In this document: one piece after another, positions 1 to 13,018 of the stretch | Position numbering within the stretch: the stretch's first letter is position 1 | How the letters are laid out: each line of letters starts with the position of its first letter | Source: Lepisosteus oculatus | Taxonomy: Eukaryota > Chordata > Actinopteri > Semionotiformes > Lepisosteidae | DNA length: 64,000 bases | Direction: 5' to 3' | Assembly: GCF_040954835.1 (NCBI RefSeq) | Contig: NC_090707.1 | Span: 23,206,570-23,270,569 of the forward strand | Program-made: the position numbers and the translations under genes | The notes under the pieces: model-generated | The model's input: only the letters and a program-made list of their open reading frames with translations | Told to the model about the DNA's origin: nothing | The model's database searches: none

Positions 1-872
1 AAGATATCCATAAAAAGTCTCGTCTAAAGTTTGCCACAAGCCACCTGGGAGACACCCCAAACATGTGGAAGAAGGTGCTCTGGTCAGATGAAACCAAAAT
101 CGAACTTTTTGGCCACAATGCAAAACGATATGTTTGGTGTAAAAGCAACACAGCTCATCACCCTCAACACACCATCCCCACTGTCAAACATGGTGGTGGC
201 AGCATCATGGTTTGGGCCTGCTTTTCTTCAGCAGGGACAGGGAAGATGGTTAAAATTGAGGGGAAGATGGATGCAGCTAAATACAGGACCATTCTGGATG
301 AAAACCTGTTGGAGTCTGCAAAAGACCTGAAACTGGGACGGAGATTTATCTTCCAACAAGACAATGATCCCAAACATACAGCAAAATCTACAAAGGAATG
401 GTTCACAAATAAACGTATCCAGGTGTTTGAATGGCCAAGTCAAAGTCCAGACCTGAATCCAATCAAGAATCTGTGGAAAGAGCTGAAAACTGCTGTTCAC
501 AAACGCTCTCCATCCAACCTCACTGAGCTCGAGCTGTTTTGCAAGGAAGAATGGGCAAGAATTTCAGTCTCTCGATGTGCAAAACTGATAGAGACATACC
601 CCAAGCGACTTGCAGCTGTAATCGCAGCAAAAGGTGGCTCTACAAAGTATTAACGCAAGGGGGCCGAATAATTTTGCACGCCCCACTTTTCATTTTTTTA
701 TTAGTTAAAAAAGTTTCAAAAATCCAATAGATTTCGTTCCACTTCACAATTGTGTCCCACTTGTTGGTGATTCTTCACATAAAATAAAAAATTTATATCT
801 TTATGTTTGAAGCCTGAAATGTGGCAAAAGGTTGAAAAGCTCAAGGGGGCCGAATACTTTCGCAAGGCACTG
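1..872 (+). mobile_element. Tc1-like DNA transposon, 3' part (cut by window edge)
   Basis: This is the right-hand 872 bases of a Tc1/mariner element. It aligns without gaps to the complete copy at 29592-31221 (offset 30349), with about seven differences by eye, so roughly 99% identity. The right terminal inverted repeat (about 213 bp) ends in GCAAGGCACTG and is followed by the TA target dinucleotide at 873-874. The left half lies outside the window. High identity to the second copy and intact termini suggest recent activity of the family. Confidence 0.95.
3..653 (+). pseudogene. Tc1 transposase, C-terminal two thirds, catalytic Glu lost
   Basis: This frame encodes about 216 residues of a Tc1 DD34E transposase, a nuclear cut-and-paste recombinase, and stays open to a TAA at 651-653. 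The first catalytic Asp lies in WSDETK and the second in QQDNDPKH. The third acidic position, 34 residues further on, should be Glu in the PIEN motif but reads PIKN: the codon at 465-467 is AAG, against GAG in the copy at 30814-30816. Loss of this metal-binding residue should abolish cleavage. The C-terminus is intact and ends GGSTKY, which the other copy lacks. The N-terminal DNA-binding domain lies left of the window. The protein is recognised with near certainty; inactivity is inferred from the missing residue. Confidence 0.92.
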
Positions 873-874
873 TA

Positions 875-1540
875 TGTATACAATATATTTAGGTGTGTAT
901 TTGTCATTTTTATCCAGTCCTGATCTTCAAAGAAAATGCGTAGTTACTTTAGGATGTGCAATTCACGCTGTACTGTAGTTATCTTATCGTGAATGACGTA
1001 CAGTATGTGTTCCCTTTACTGAAATCTACAAATCAACGGCAAGACTGCGTTTTGACTTTTCTAGTGATCAACAGATATAACATGTCTGTCTGAACTGGTT
1101 TTTGTTTTAGAATTTAAGTCACAATGCGTGCTTTACTGACAAATTAGAATATAATGCAATAATAAAATAATGTGTTTTAGGGGAATGTATTTTTTAGTTA
1201 ACATAATCACATAAAATTCTATACAGCTATTTAAAATCAATAAAATATTGTATTGAATTGTTTTACATGTGGGACGTAACCTATTCCTTATCTTAAACTA
1301 CTGGATTTAAAAACAAATGCGATAATGAATATACAGTCTCTCGTGCCATAGATGTATTTTCTTACTACATTCAGAAGTCTGCAATTTTTATTTACTGTAT
1401 GTATAAAACCTGTATTTTGTGTTTCAAAAAAACTGACCCACGATCTGGAGTATGATTTTACAGTAGGTGACTTTGTGGATATCTCAAAAATGACAGCTAT
1501 GCATAAAGCAAACCCGATTTGGGATCACATCAGGAAATCT
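875..1540. other. AT-rich spacer, nothing recognised
   Basis: This stretch between the Tc1 element and the G-rich region has low GC content. Its reading frames are short and lack codon structure. I see no gene or repeat that I can name. Confidence 0.5.
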
Positions 1541-1830
1541 TGTTGAGAACGGGAGCGCGGAAAAGAGATTACAATCTCAGGTTTCAATTTGTGGGCCCCT
1601 TTAACGGGGGGTGGGGTGCGTAGTGATAGGGGGAGGAGGAAAGGGGATTTTGGGAGATTTCTTTGTCTTTCTCTGGATTTAGAACCCCGACATGGACTGG
1701 AAGGTCACATGGCTTTATAGCAATCTAACGGGTTAAAGGGGAGACCCTTTGTTTTACGAAAAGAGCGAGGGAAAACAAATTTTTGTGCCATCGCCATCCA
1801 GTCCAAAGCACAGAACGCAAGTTTTTAATG
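1541..1830 (+). promoter_or_regulatory. candidate promoter / non-coding first exon of the connexin gene
   Basis: Composition changes sharply here from AT-rich to G-rich, with several CpGs, runs such as GGGGGGTGGGG and a purine-rich stretch. The stretch ends at TTTTTAATG followed by GTAAGAGCG, a good splice donor with GT at 1831. The next + strand gene, the connexin at 13.0 kb, has splice acceptors just before its ATG, as expected for connexins with a non-coding 5' exon and a long first intron. The link between donor and acceptor is inference. The stretch could also be an unrelated CpG-rich element. Confidence 0.3.
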
Positions 1831-3935
1831 GTAAGAGCGCATGCTTCTTTCTGCGTTGAGTAGGATGGTTCATTTTAACCCAGTTTATTTGGGAATTTTA
1901 AGACTGTTTCTTTCCGAGCTTTCATATAGGTTAGTTGAAAGGAAACGTTTGAAGAAAGCTTCGTTTGCAAGCCTTTATGAGATGTTTTTTTTACGTTGTC
2001 TTTACATCTGTGGTTTCATTACCGAAATTATTTTAACACGTTTTGTTAAGACAGGTTAGTTGTCTTGAAGGTGCTTGTATTTTGTATTTATAAAAGCAAC
2101 CGGAACGATCACTTCCAGATATAATTTATAAAGAATTATTACTTTACCTCTGTTCTGGTAAGCGAAAAACTTATTGGAGTTTTTTAAGGAGTTCGGGGAT
2201 AATTTATAAAAATGTGGTAACTTAAGAGAATCGAAGTTTTAACTAAGGTGAAGTTGTATTCGGGGGAAAAAAATGTAATCTCTGTGGTGTAGACGTTACT
2301 AGATGAGTTTTTTTTTTCGGGATAATTCAGGTGGGCAAGTTGCTTCCAACGCGGCAAATTGAGGGGGAGATGGTCTAGTTGGAAGTATAACGATTTTGCA
2401 TAATATAAAAAAATAAGTAAATTGATCTCTTCAGTTGAATTTTTATGAAGTATCCGAAAATTGACCCTTTATATTTTTATTGACTATTAAGCATTACACA
2501 TTCTTGGTTATCTGGATTTAAGTAGGTACCGAATTTGTAGGCGGTAGATGTATGTGTACTTTTGTTTTTGCCTTGTTACTTAGAGGTTAGGAAACTTTTG
2601 AATAATCAACAAACTGCCTCGTTTCCTTTCAAAATTAAACTAGGTTAACGATAATGTGTTTGGTATTTAATAGTGTAATCTAAGTGTAGGGACCTGTTAG
2701 ACAACTGTCCAACTGCAGCTAATTGACTACCAAATTGGGTACAACTAATTATTTTTATTTCTAAAAGTAAACCGTAAAATCGGTCGCTGCGGTTTCCTGA
2801 TATTTGCTGCGAACAGCAGGGTTCAAATTACTTTTTTTCTTTCCAGAATGACTCATTATATTCCCCCTGACGTTTTTCCCTTTTCAAGTAGTTTACTAAA
2901 CCCTTTTCGGATACACGATTTTCTCATTTTTTTGTGGTTAGGTTGATACTGTTGGATAGCTGACGTATTGGTGTGTAATAGTTCATGGCATCGAGGTGCA
3001 TCATGTGGACCATCGGATTTGTAGCTCAAAGCACCCCTTTCTTATTAGTCAAGGGTAAAATAAGGTGTTCTGACGGCAACATCAGGGTTGTAGCACGACA
3101 TTCCATCTAACTCTGAAGGATTAAATACCCGAGCGTCTCTCGGGAAATCCTTCTCGAGTTGGTTAAAGTCTAATATGTGAATCAGACCAATTTCTTTGCA
3201 TACCGAGTTGTTTTTAGAGCTCGCTTGGGCCTTAAGTAGCTGAACCGCACACTTTAGTTTTTGAAAAGATGTCCTTGGTTTTTAGGTGTCTAATAAGTTT
3301 TAAACTTGTTTGTGTCCACCACTCTTCAAAATACATCAACCGACGTATTCACTTGTCGCCTTGTCATCTCTCCAGTGATTTATACATCTTTAGCTAAAGT
3401 GTAGGGGAAAACGCAGACATCTAAGGACACGTATGAACTCTGAGAACCGACCCAACGGGCCTAATTTTTGTGTCTACAAAGGAAATGATTTTGCGTGTGA
3501 TTAATTCCTTATTCGTTAGCACAACACAGTGCCTTTGTTGAATTAGCGCTGATCTGCATGTTTAACTTCCTTTTAAAAATATTCATAAATGCTTTACTTG
3601 CAAGTAGTTGTGACTCTTAATTTGATTATAAAATAATCAATAGTTAAGGCTTAATCTATTATTAAAAAATAATCATGGTTAACTATAAATTTGACTAGCA
3701 CCTGTATTTTTTTGTACATTGCTCTGGATAAAGACTTATGATAAATTAAAGTAAATATAATGCTGGAGGTCATGAATAATTTTCTTGAATGTTTACTGCT
3801 TGCTCTCTTTTATGAAAATATTCTATGCGTCTGAGATTACTGTATCGCCTTGCTGCCAAAATTCCAAATGCAGCTATTTTCCTGAAGAAGGTTTGAGTTT
3901 AAGTTGCTGTACTGACCACATGATGTTTTGTTGAG

Positions 3936-4258
3936 TGTGGCACAGGGGTTAGAATTGTTGCCTCAGGACTTAGGTTCGGTTCCTCAGGTGCCATCTGCAT
4001 GGGGTTTGTATGTTCTTCCTGTGTCCCTGGGGGTTTCCTCTGGGTGCTTCAGTTTGCTCCCGGAGGCCAAAGACATACTGGTAGGTTAATTGGCTTCTGG
4101 GAAAATTGGACCAACTATGAGAGTATATATGCTTGTCTGTGTGTGTGCCCTGCGGTAGGCTGGTGTCCCCCCCCAGGGTATATCCTGCCTTGAAAGAAGG
4201 ATAGGCTCTTGCTCCGTTGCGACCCAGTGTTGGATAAAGTGGTTAGAAAATGGACATT
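3936..4258 (+). repeat. tRNA-derived SINE copy (fish type)
   Basis: The head resembles a tRNA promoter: GTGGCACAGGGGTTAG like an A box, and GGTTCGGTTCC as the B box. The body carries a series widespread in fish SINEs: a GGGGTTTGTATGTTCTTCC block, TTTCCTCTGGGTGCTTC, CCAAAGACATACTGGTAGG, TTAATTGGCTTCTGGG and TATCCTGCCTTG. It ends near GGTTAGAAAATGG. A related, more diverged copy lies at 60448-60722. The copy is degenerate and presumably silent. Exact ends are approximate. Confidence 0.8.
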
Positions 4259-6889
4259 TTATAGATGTGCTTTTGAACATTAGAGTTTGGTAACTAAGGT
4301 ACAGTACAACTTGTAAAATACTTTTCTGTTCTTCGCGAATTAGGAGAAAGGTTTTGTCCCTTTTCACCCTTGATTATTTCCTTTATTTAGACTGTAATTC
4401 TCAATTGGTATGTACGAAGTGGTCACATTTAATGGCACACTTTTTCAACAAGTGAACCTGTCTTTTTGTGTCTGAACTTGTTTTCCACATAAATGTTGCC
4501 TGTCTGTAGAAGGAACAGAGCGGTATGTAGAGCTCTGACATTCTCATCCCATCTTCCTTAGTTCTTTCTTACATCATGATTATTTTATTTGATTTCTTCA
4601 GGAGGAGGTTCCTGCCTCTTTTACCCTAGACATTTTGTCCATCCAGAAGGTGCTAACCCTCCCCCACCACCTTTCTCCTTCACTATTTTGTGTTCACTGA
4701 TCAAAACCATCTCCTGCTTCCTGTCTGATTTCAGTGACACTTAAAATGCTTGCCACTTTTTTCCCCTTCTCTTCTTTGGTCTTCCTCCTTTGTCCTCTGC
4801 CTGCCATCCTGTGATAAGCCTCTTTCATGAGTTAACTACATTTTTCACCCAATTTCCTCCCATTGGGGGGGAAAGTCATTTTGTAATCCATTACTATTAC
4901 TGGATACATTATTTTAACTTTGAGTTCTAAATTGGTGGTGACAATAGTTGCTGTGCAAGTTTGTATTTCACAGTAACATGAGAAAAATATTAAGTGTCCG
5001 GAAGTTTTTGAACTTTGCAAACTGCATGAAGTCAATCACTGCCAGAAGCCTGGATCATTGCCCAGTTAGCATAAAGAATGTGGGGGATTAAACATTTTCA
5101 TTACCATAAAAATGTTTCTTTAGCTACTCTTATCTGAAGAATAATTCAGGTAGGTGATAAATGCAGTTTGAGGAGGTGCCCTTTAAGGATAAAAAGGGTA
5201 TACGTAACAGAAACAAACTGTTACAAACAGAATTATTTATCTCCCCCACCCACTTCTAATCCCTTATAGACATCTTGGGAGTTGACGCAGATTGTACATT
5301 GATTACAGTTAAATAATGTTGACTCAGACGTATATTGAATGAGCACAAATGGTTTTTCTCTGCAGCTACTAGAGCTTTGTTTTAGAAATGCAGTGAAATG
5401 GAATTTTCCTATTTTAACACTTAGGTTTATTGGAATTGGTGGTATGTCCTTTGGTTTTTGGTTTCCCGTAGTTTCTTGGTTGATGTTGGAGTGTTTCATT
5501 ATCATAGCCTGAAGCGAGAGTGGAAGGAATGAACATGTTAAGCTCTTAAATTTATCTTAAACAAACTTTGATTCCATTTCATTTGCTGCCAGTTTCTTTG
5601 CTTGGAAGTTAATAAAGAATAACAGCTGTCTGATTTTTTGGGGGGCATTTATTCAAATAACTTTTTAGTCCTTCTGAGTAGATAAATTACTCTTATTAAC
5701 ACTTATTCAAGGACCTTTAATATAAAGTCAAACTTTAAAAACCTTTTCAGTTTTACATTGCGTTACTTCGACTAATGACTCTTTTGTCAAATACAATGGT
5801 GCTTAAATCAGCATTGCTTTTGTAAAAAGAAGGGAAAAGAGCATACATTTGAAGCTCTCTTTATAACACTATTTACTTCCTGAAGCTGTTGAGTGGGGTC
5901 AGCATCCTTTGATGTGCCATTCGTTTTCACTCTAGGTCAAATCCAATGGGGAAGATCAATGTGTGAATTGCAGTGTCTTTGCATCTGTTAAGGACTTGAA
6001 AGGTTTTTATAGGGAAGCTTTCACATCACCTGGTTAGTTCTGTTGAAACTCTGACATCTTTGCCACTTTACAATTTACTCATTTCACGTTCAGTATATGA
6101 TGTGATGTGATCCTGTTCTATGATTGGAGTGACTTTCACTCCCTTAAACTTCTTCCCTTACTTCTGATAAGTAGTATTAGCATTTTTTATAGGTGAATGT
6201 AAAGTAAAACCCATACAAGCCTTGCTTCACAAGTAGGGGCTCTGCTTAATCTATGATGTCTTTGTTACAAGTCATGCAGTGTTCTGGCATCATCTTGTAG
6301 GTCATTATTGCTCTGAATTTTCCAGAAACATTTAAATGTTAGTGAGTCCTTGGGAGTTATGAGAGTTTTCACAAAGTGATTCAACTTGGAGTGTATACAC
6401 CGTTTTCTTCAGCATGTAGCCGTATTGATTAAACAAGTAGGTAGCTGCGTCAGCACGCATAGGCTGTAAAGAAACAAGTAAAGGTTTATTCCATTATGAA
6501 AAGAGAAGAAAAAAAGTTTCTGCTGTGGAGCCTTCTTTTGGTGCGAGAGAGGAAAATTGCATGCATCATAAAGTAAAGAAAGTCTTTGGTTTTGTAGATT
6601 TTTTTTCCCCACAAAGTCCATTTGTGTCCAAGTTTCAGTGTTTTGTATAATGCATTAATTTGGTTTAAATATTGTAGTTTCAGAGTTCATGTAATGTCAC
6701 AAAGTAGCCAAAAGAAAACTAAATTTACATGGTCCTTTTTTAGTTGAATGTCTAGGTTCTTAAACTTGGTGGGTTCTCGAGTGAAACAGCCCAAGCAAAA
6801 TAGATTGCCTTTACACAGAAGTGTAAGCTTAGCGTTAAAGGAAAAATCCATATGAATGTGTGACCTTTTTGAGGCCTTGTTGGTGTTGG

Positions 6890-6976
6890 TGCTCACACCT
6901 GAAGAAGGCTCCACGGCTGAAACTTTGTTTTCTTTCTTCTTTTTTCAGCATAGAATAAACCTATAGCTTGATCATA
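6890..6976 (+). repeat. Penelope-like element 3' end fragment with hammerhead-like core
   Basis: About 75 bases align to the 3' end of the Penelope element at 37468-37548. Shared blocks are GAAGAAGGCTCCAC-type, GCTGAAAC, a long pyrimidine run (TTTCTTTCTTC), TTTTCAGCAT and GAATAAACCTAT. The segment from 6899 to 6923 has the order CTGAAGA, short stem-forming arms, GAAAC, which resembles half of a hammerhead ribozyme core. No protein-coding remains were found beside it, so this is probably a severely 5'-truncated insertion. Confidence 0.65.
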
Positions 6977-9119
6977 TACATATGTCAAGCAGAGAAACTA
7001 CAAGACAGAGTGCGGGTTAAAGAGGCTCTAGGTTTAAGTCATAAATCAATTGTAAATTAAGAAATTGATGAGCTTTAGCACTCGGGAAGTCTGAAGCAGC
7101 TCACCTTGTTGGATCATAAATAAATGGAATCTGTCAAAGGAAGGTTTAAAGGGATGTTATGTGACAAATTAACACTTATCATGACTAGCCTTGATGCACT
7201 CGTGTGACTGTTGCATAAGCACTAAATAGCTTTGTTAGTGAGCTGATTGGACACGGATGATATTTGCCATGTTGAATGTCAAGCCTGTTGAAGGCTGAAC
7301 TATTGTTTCCTTGTGGGGTTTTCACAGCCAGCATTTTTCGGGAAGGATATACCAGTTCTGTTAGCAAACAGGTAGCAAACCTCGATGCATCATCATCATA
7401 CGTGATATTTGCCATTTGCAAGCAACAAAATGAGGTGGTGTAAGCGTGGTACCGACATACTGAACTGCACATTAATTGCAGTGGATAGCAGGCCAGTTCA
7501 ATTATAATAGTCTGGACAGGAGTGTCTAGTTGTTATGGCACCTCAGTTGTCGTGATTGATGGCACTCCCATGGGAGTGTACCCCAGTGATCAGGTCATTG
7601 GACCTCCTTTGCTGCTCTTCCTGATGTGCAGTGAATGCTGTCCCATCCTCATGCAGTTCATCTAATAATAGCTTTCTTGTCAAATGCGAATGTGGCAGTT
7701 ATACTGTGAATGGCCTGCTTGAAAGACTTTTAGCCCCATTGACCATTTGTGCGATGATGTGACATCTAAGGCTTAAAGACTAGTGGATAGGCAAGAGTTT
7801 GTGTCAAAAGTCTACAACTACAACCTGGAGCAAGGCATGTGTTGGAAGATGTATAGATTTTGCTTTCAGAGGTGCCATATGATTTTCACAGCCCCCTTAT
7901 TGGTCAACCGCGCAGATGGCAGATGATAATCAGTGAAGTGTATAAACTCAAGTCATGTATATTTTTTCCATAAAAAGTTAAGAAATAACAGTCCCAGCCA
8001 CACGGGTATCAAATTGAGATCAGTATTCCTTTTTTTTAAGTTTGCTAAGTTTGGTGAATTAAATCAATGACATTTTGTTGCTACAGCAAAAAATAAGGCA
8101 TATAGTTCACTTACAGAATAGCTATTTTTTCTACTGCAAAACTGCAGTGATCGTAATTCAAAGAATAAAGAGACCTCTGTGTAACAGTTTGTAGATTCAC
8201 AGCTGTAGAGTGACAGGAATGGTATGGTGCTGAAATACAAATTGAATTTTACAGCCTTCTGTAGAATTTGTTGGAATACTCTTATTTTTGGAAACATTTC
8301 CTTGATGAAAAGAAAAGGCCTAACATGTGGGTTGACATATTACTAATACATTTTATGGGAGCATTATTATTCATCTGTATATTTGAGAAATAGATTTATT
8401 TTCAGTGGCAGGCTTGAAGTCCTACATTTCTGAATGTAACAATTATTCTCTAATGACCTTCCTCTAAATCCCAGTTTGTTTTTAGAGGGAAGGTAAATTT
8501 AAAAACTGAAATTCACAGAACCTAAATTTATTTATAAATAAACAATGGCTTCTATGGTACAAATGCAAATTTCAAGCCAGATCTTTGCCTTTACTTGGTT
8601 TGAACGTTTTTATTAAAGAAAATAGTATTGTCTTTAAAGAGATCTTTTTGCTGTATGGCACTGTGACATGTTAACTTATTTGCAGCCAGAAGCAATACAT
8701 TTTGTCTTGCTTATATTGGATGGAAATCCTTATCCCCCAACAAGGCAGTCATGTGGACATAGACCTCTTGCAGTTTGAAGTCAGTGCCAGTTTTGTTTTA
8801 TTCTGTAGGACGGAATATAGCCAGCGTCTCTGTAACACTATCTTTTTGTGTGCTTCTCAGTGTGAGTGCATTCCTGGCATCCCTGCAAGAACAGGATCAG
8901 TACAGTGTGGTACAGTGTTTTCTAGCTCTCTTGACATGCTGAAGCAGGTTTTTTTGAAAGGAGGAATGTTTAAACACTGCGCATCAAGACTACTGGCAGA
9001 TGTCCTGCATTCTCTCAAAGCTGAGCACTGAGGGTGAATGTTTGCTGTTTGTGTTCCTAACTGCTTCAGTTTCAGGATATGCAACACACAGAACATAATG
9101 CAAGAAGGCACAGGAATAA

Positions 9120-9800
9120 ATAAGAGGTCATCTGAACCATCTAGCTTGTTTGCTTGCTAGTAGGTGATTAGCTGGCCCATCCACAAAGTGACTGGGAATC
9201 TTATTCCAGATTCCTACAGAGCTTTGTCTCCCGTTTTCGGTCTTAAAAGCAACTCCTGAGCTGCCACCTGTGTCCTGTGGCTGTTATGCTGTTTTTATTG
9301 TTCTACCTATTATTTTCATTTTTCAGACTAATCTATAGAACGTTTCTGTAAATTAGAGAGCAGTGAGTCTATAATGAATTATTGAGGTACTCGACTCACT
9401 AGCTGAGCACAGTGAGGCTTTTCTCCTTATTATAACTACTTATCCATCAGCTAGCTATACACATGCATCACCTGCAGTCTTTAGGTTGAGACTTCATATA
9501 GAACCGTATCAAAGGCCTTACTTTTACTTACATTTCTACTTAAGATGATTCAGAGTTATTTGCCAGTTTTATTAAAGACCTACTCTATCTAAATCTATGC
9601 TGAATATTCCTAGTTTGGGTTTTCACTCAGCTCATAATCTTTACGTTACATGAAATGGATGCAAGAATGATTGGCCTATAATTCCCCACTTTACTTTTGT
9701 ACTAGCCTGTAAAAAAGGGGTAACTTTTGCAGTTTTCCACGTGGTAAGGAGACTTTTCTTGAGCCGTCGGAAATATCCTTCTAAAGGGAACACGTCACAG
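9120..9800 (-). repeat. degenerate CR1/L2-like LINE fragment, antisense
   Basis: Read on the + strand, this has the typical look of the antisense of a fish CR1/L2-type LINE reverse-transcriptase region. Cues are CATCTGAACCATCTAGCTTG, TTTGCTTGCTAGTAG, ATTCCAGATTCCTACAG, then later TGCAAGAATGATTGGCCTATAATT and TTGCAGTTTTCCACGTGG. Stop codons and indels are frequent, so no reading frame survives. The assignment rests on remembered similarity to common LINE relics; family and ends are approximate. Confidence 0.5.
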
Positions 9801-12800
9801 GGAAAATGGCTTTGGGCTCAGTTGACTAGTTAATTCTACAAGCTCCTAATTCCTACACCACTAAAGCCTTTGAGCTACAACTTGCTTGGTTTAAGTAGGT
9901 CTTTCCTCCAGTGGCAGGGTAAAAAGCATCCCAGTATGTCCCCAGATGAGCATCTCTAGTTCCTTTCCCCATTGCTCATACTGTGCAATGCTCTATGGCA
10001 CATTAGGCCAAACCCCCCCCTGGAGGAAGGGAGTCTCTGTGGGTTGTTTTTATCCAGCTTAGCTATTAATGAGAAATCATTGGCTTAAATTGACCAGTTT
10101 CCCAACATCTTCTGGCTGTTCAGGTGTTGCAGAATTAGAGATGTAGCAATCCTGATGACACATTGGCTTTTAAGGACTGGAGTTGTACCAACCTGCTTGA
10201 AGGATGTGCTATATATTTGCTGTGAAAGTTAGGTCTTGGGATTTCAATGGCACAGCTATCTCTGGAAGACATGTTAAAATGAGACACGCTAGTGAAAGTA
10301 TTAAGTTCATATATAGAATACAGAAGGACTTGAGCATGTTTTTATATAGGTTATATAGGTTATTTTATAAAGCTTTTTCCTGAGAACTGGTGCCTCAAAT
10401 GCAAGTCTGTTTTTCAATTTGGTTTTTTTTTTCTTTGGAATTCGAACTTCAACTCCTCATACAGCTATTCCAGAATATGATCCAAGAGTTAAGTATTCTA
10501 AAACGAGTGAAGATTGAAACCTGTATATATTGTACACGGTATGTTAGATCACCAGGTACTTCTCATCTTTCCCATGTGTTTCCACATATGTCTGTAACCT
10601 GCTCAGTCTGATGTATTTCTCTCCGTCTGTGTTCAGGCTACACCAAGGTATTCCTTAAAAAAGGACTTTTCATGGGTCTGAATGACATTGCCTGACACTA
10701 CTAAAGGGGCCATTAAATTTAAACTTTTTGTTTTCAAAGTTCCAGTGTTTGACTCATTGTTTCTTCAGTTAAAAGCCTCCAGCATCACTTAAGGTGCCGT
10801 CAGGCCTGTCTGAACATGTAGAAGGTCCACTGGTAGTAACAGTTTTGAAATGCTGAAGACGATTTGGTACAATAAGTCCTAACGTGTGTAAAATGGCTGG
10901 CATAGAATGTGCCTGTGGAGTATTAAGGAAGTTTTGCATTTTAAATTTCACCTAGTATTCGTATAGCTGGAAACGTGCAGTTTGTTTCGAGTTTGCCATT
11001 ATGGTAGATGCATGTGCTCTGCTTCTCTGTAGAACTTTCATTTTTATTATCATACCTTTGTATGGAATAGAATAGCCCATGGGCTCAATTTGCTTACCCA
11101 CTGTAGAAGAAAATCAGGTTTTAAAGGGGAGAAGCTGTGCTAAAGATTATTTTTATAATTATTCAGTCATCTGATTGCTTTTTGTTATAAGATATCGCAC
11201 AACAATCGGCATATTTGTTTCTTTGTCATACAGTATATATAAAGTTAAACGCTGACATCTTAATGGGTGGGTGTGGAGATAGTTATGTATTTTATATTTC
11301 AATAAAGTTCACAAGTTTGCAATTTAACTGGGTATGAAAATAAGGTATTTTTTGTTCAGGAAAAAAGTTAAGTTTATGGGTGTTTCATAGAGTATTTCAG
11401 ATTTAAGCCGGAATGTAGGTCCTATGTTGTTTATCCAACAATTGTGGTGTAAAATCACTTTTTGGTATCCAGAGTAATTTACATTTGATCATGTTAAGCA
11501 TATTGTTAAATTAAAAAAACAAGGACTATTTCAAGACAATACTATTTTTTTACAATTGCCATGTGATTTGTATGAAGCGCAAAACTGATCATCTTGATTG
11601 AACGATGAGGAGAATTCAGTGTTTTCAAACTAAAATGGTAGGGCTGCCAAAAACATATGTTTGGATAAGGACTGATTTGTGATCCAAGAGGTATTATTTA
11701 AAAAATGTAGTCATGTTTAACTTTCTGGTGTGTAGTGGAGGTTATTAATGTTTTTGTTGTGTTAAGTTGCATGTATGGTTTGGTGTCTTTCAGAATATGC
11801 ATTTATTATATTTTTGTGAATGCACTGCCATCTTGTGGCTCTGAGTTTTTAGTTAAGGTACTGCATTTGTACTCTTGAATTCTATCATCTTCTATACATT
11901 TCTATAATCTTCTCTTCTTTTAAATGTATATCACCTTTATTTGAGCTTAGCTGAGGTATACTAAAAGTAAGGTATTTGATTATGGATAGTTAAAAGGTAA
12001 TTAAAATTTATAATATAGTAGTAATGTAATTTTTTGCCTCTATAGGTATGCTTAGCTTTCCATGGTGCTTCCGTTTACATATACTATACAGATAATGAAC
12101 ATATTTTTGAGGAGAGAAAATCAATGTGTATTTTATTGATGTATAATATCTTATAGGCTCTGTGCACTTGTGCTTTAAGAAAACCTTTATTAAAAGCTAT
12201 TTTCTACCATATGAAGTTACAGGGGATGAAAACTGAGAATTAGGGCCTGTTTTGGGTTTAGTCTGGATGGTAAAAGCTAACTTGTTCCGTGTGGGTGGGG
12301 AAGAGAATTGTGGATAATGTCAGGGTAGGATTATATCAGCCTTTTTCTCTCCCCTGTTCTGCCTGTCTTGATACAATAGCAGTATTTGTGTGGAGGTCCT
12401 GGCCCATGGTTGTTCCAACTCAATACTCTGTTAAGGTCAAGAGTCAGGCGTGTGAATGAAAAGCCTTATTGAGGGCACAGGAACTCTTGCCTGAGGTCTG
12501 TTTTCCAGCTTTAAAGACTTTTTCTCTCACTTCCTGTTGAATAATAAAAACCCTTCAGTAGTGCAAAACTTTGAAAAATGGTTAAGTTACAGTCCTAAAT
12601 GCCCGAATTTCTTAGGTATTAATCAAAACCAAAACAAATCAGGATAGTTTTTTATGATAATGCCAGTTTAAAGAAAAACATTAAAGCATGATGTGGGTGT
12701 TGAAGAATTATATATGTTAAAGATGTGAAATATCTTTTTGGTTGATTTATTAGAGGCTTGTAACTAAAGTTAAGCCCATGGCTTATAACCTTAAGATGTT

Positions 12801-13018
12801 TCAGAACCAATAAATTTCTGCAATGAAGTGTTTTATTCTGCTTTTCTTATACTAACAAATTTAAACTTACGGTTTCTCTAATAGCCTTCAATGGGCTGTA
12901 AAGCTGTTCTTTAGCCTAATAAATTTTTTTAATTTATTGTGCTGTTTTGTTCTTGTTTTAAATTTCTCAGAACCTGTATCTTCCTCTCTTCTAGAGCTAA
13001 GACCCCCACTGTGGCATC

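Larger units (their letters stand above)
1831..12994 (+). other. AT-rich, probable first intron of the connexin gene
   Basis: No protein-coding exon is recognised in this 11 kb. Scattered open frames are short and lack family signatures. Recognisable contents are a SINE near 3.9-4.3 kb, a Penelope 3' end near 6.9 kb and an antisense LINE relic near 9.1-9.8 kb. The stretch 7.5-8.0 kb has more balanced composition and may be an old transposon piece, but I could not name it. The intron end is set by CTCTTCTAG at 12986-12994, or alternatively by TTTCTCAG ending at 12970. Confidence 0.4.

Noticed and set aside
7185-7990. Possible decayed transposase or other gene on the minus strand
   Set aside because: Frames are short and I found no motif that identifies a family.
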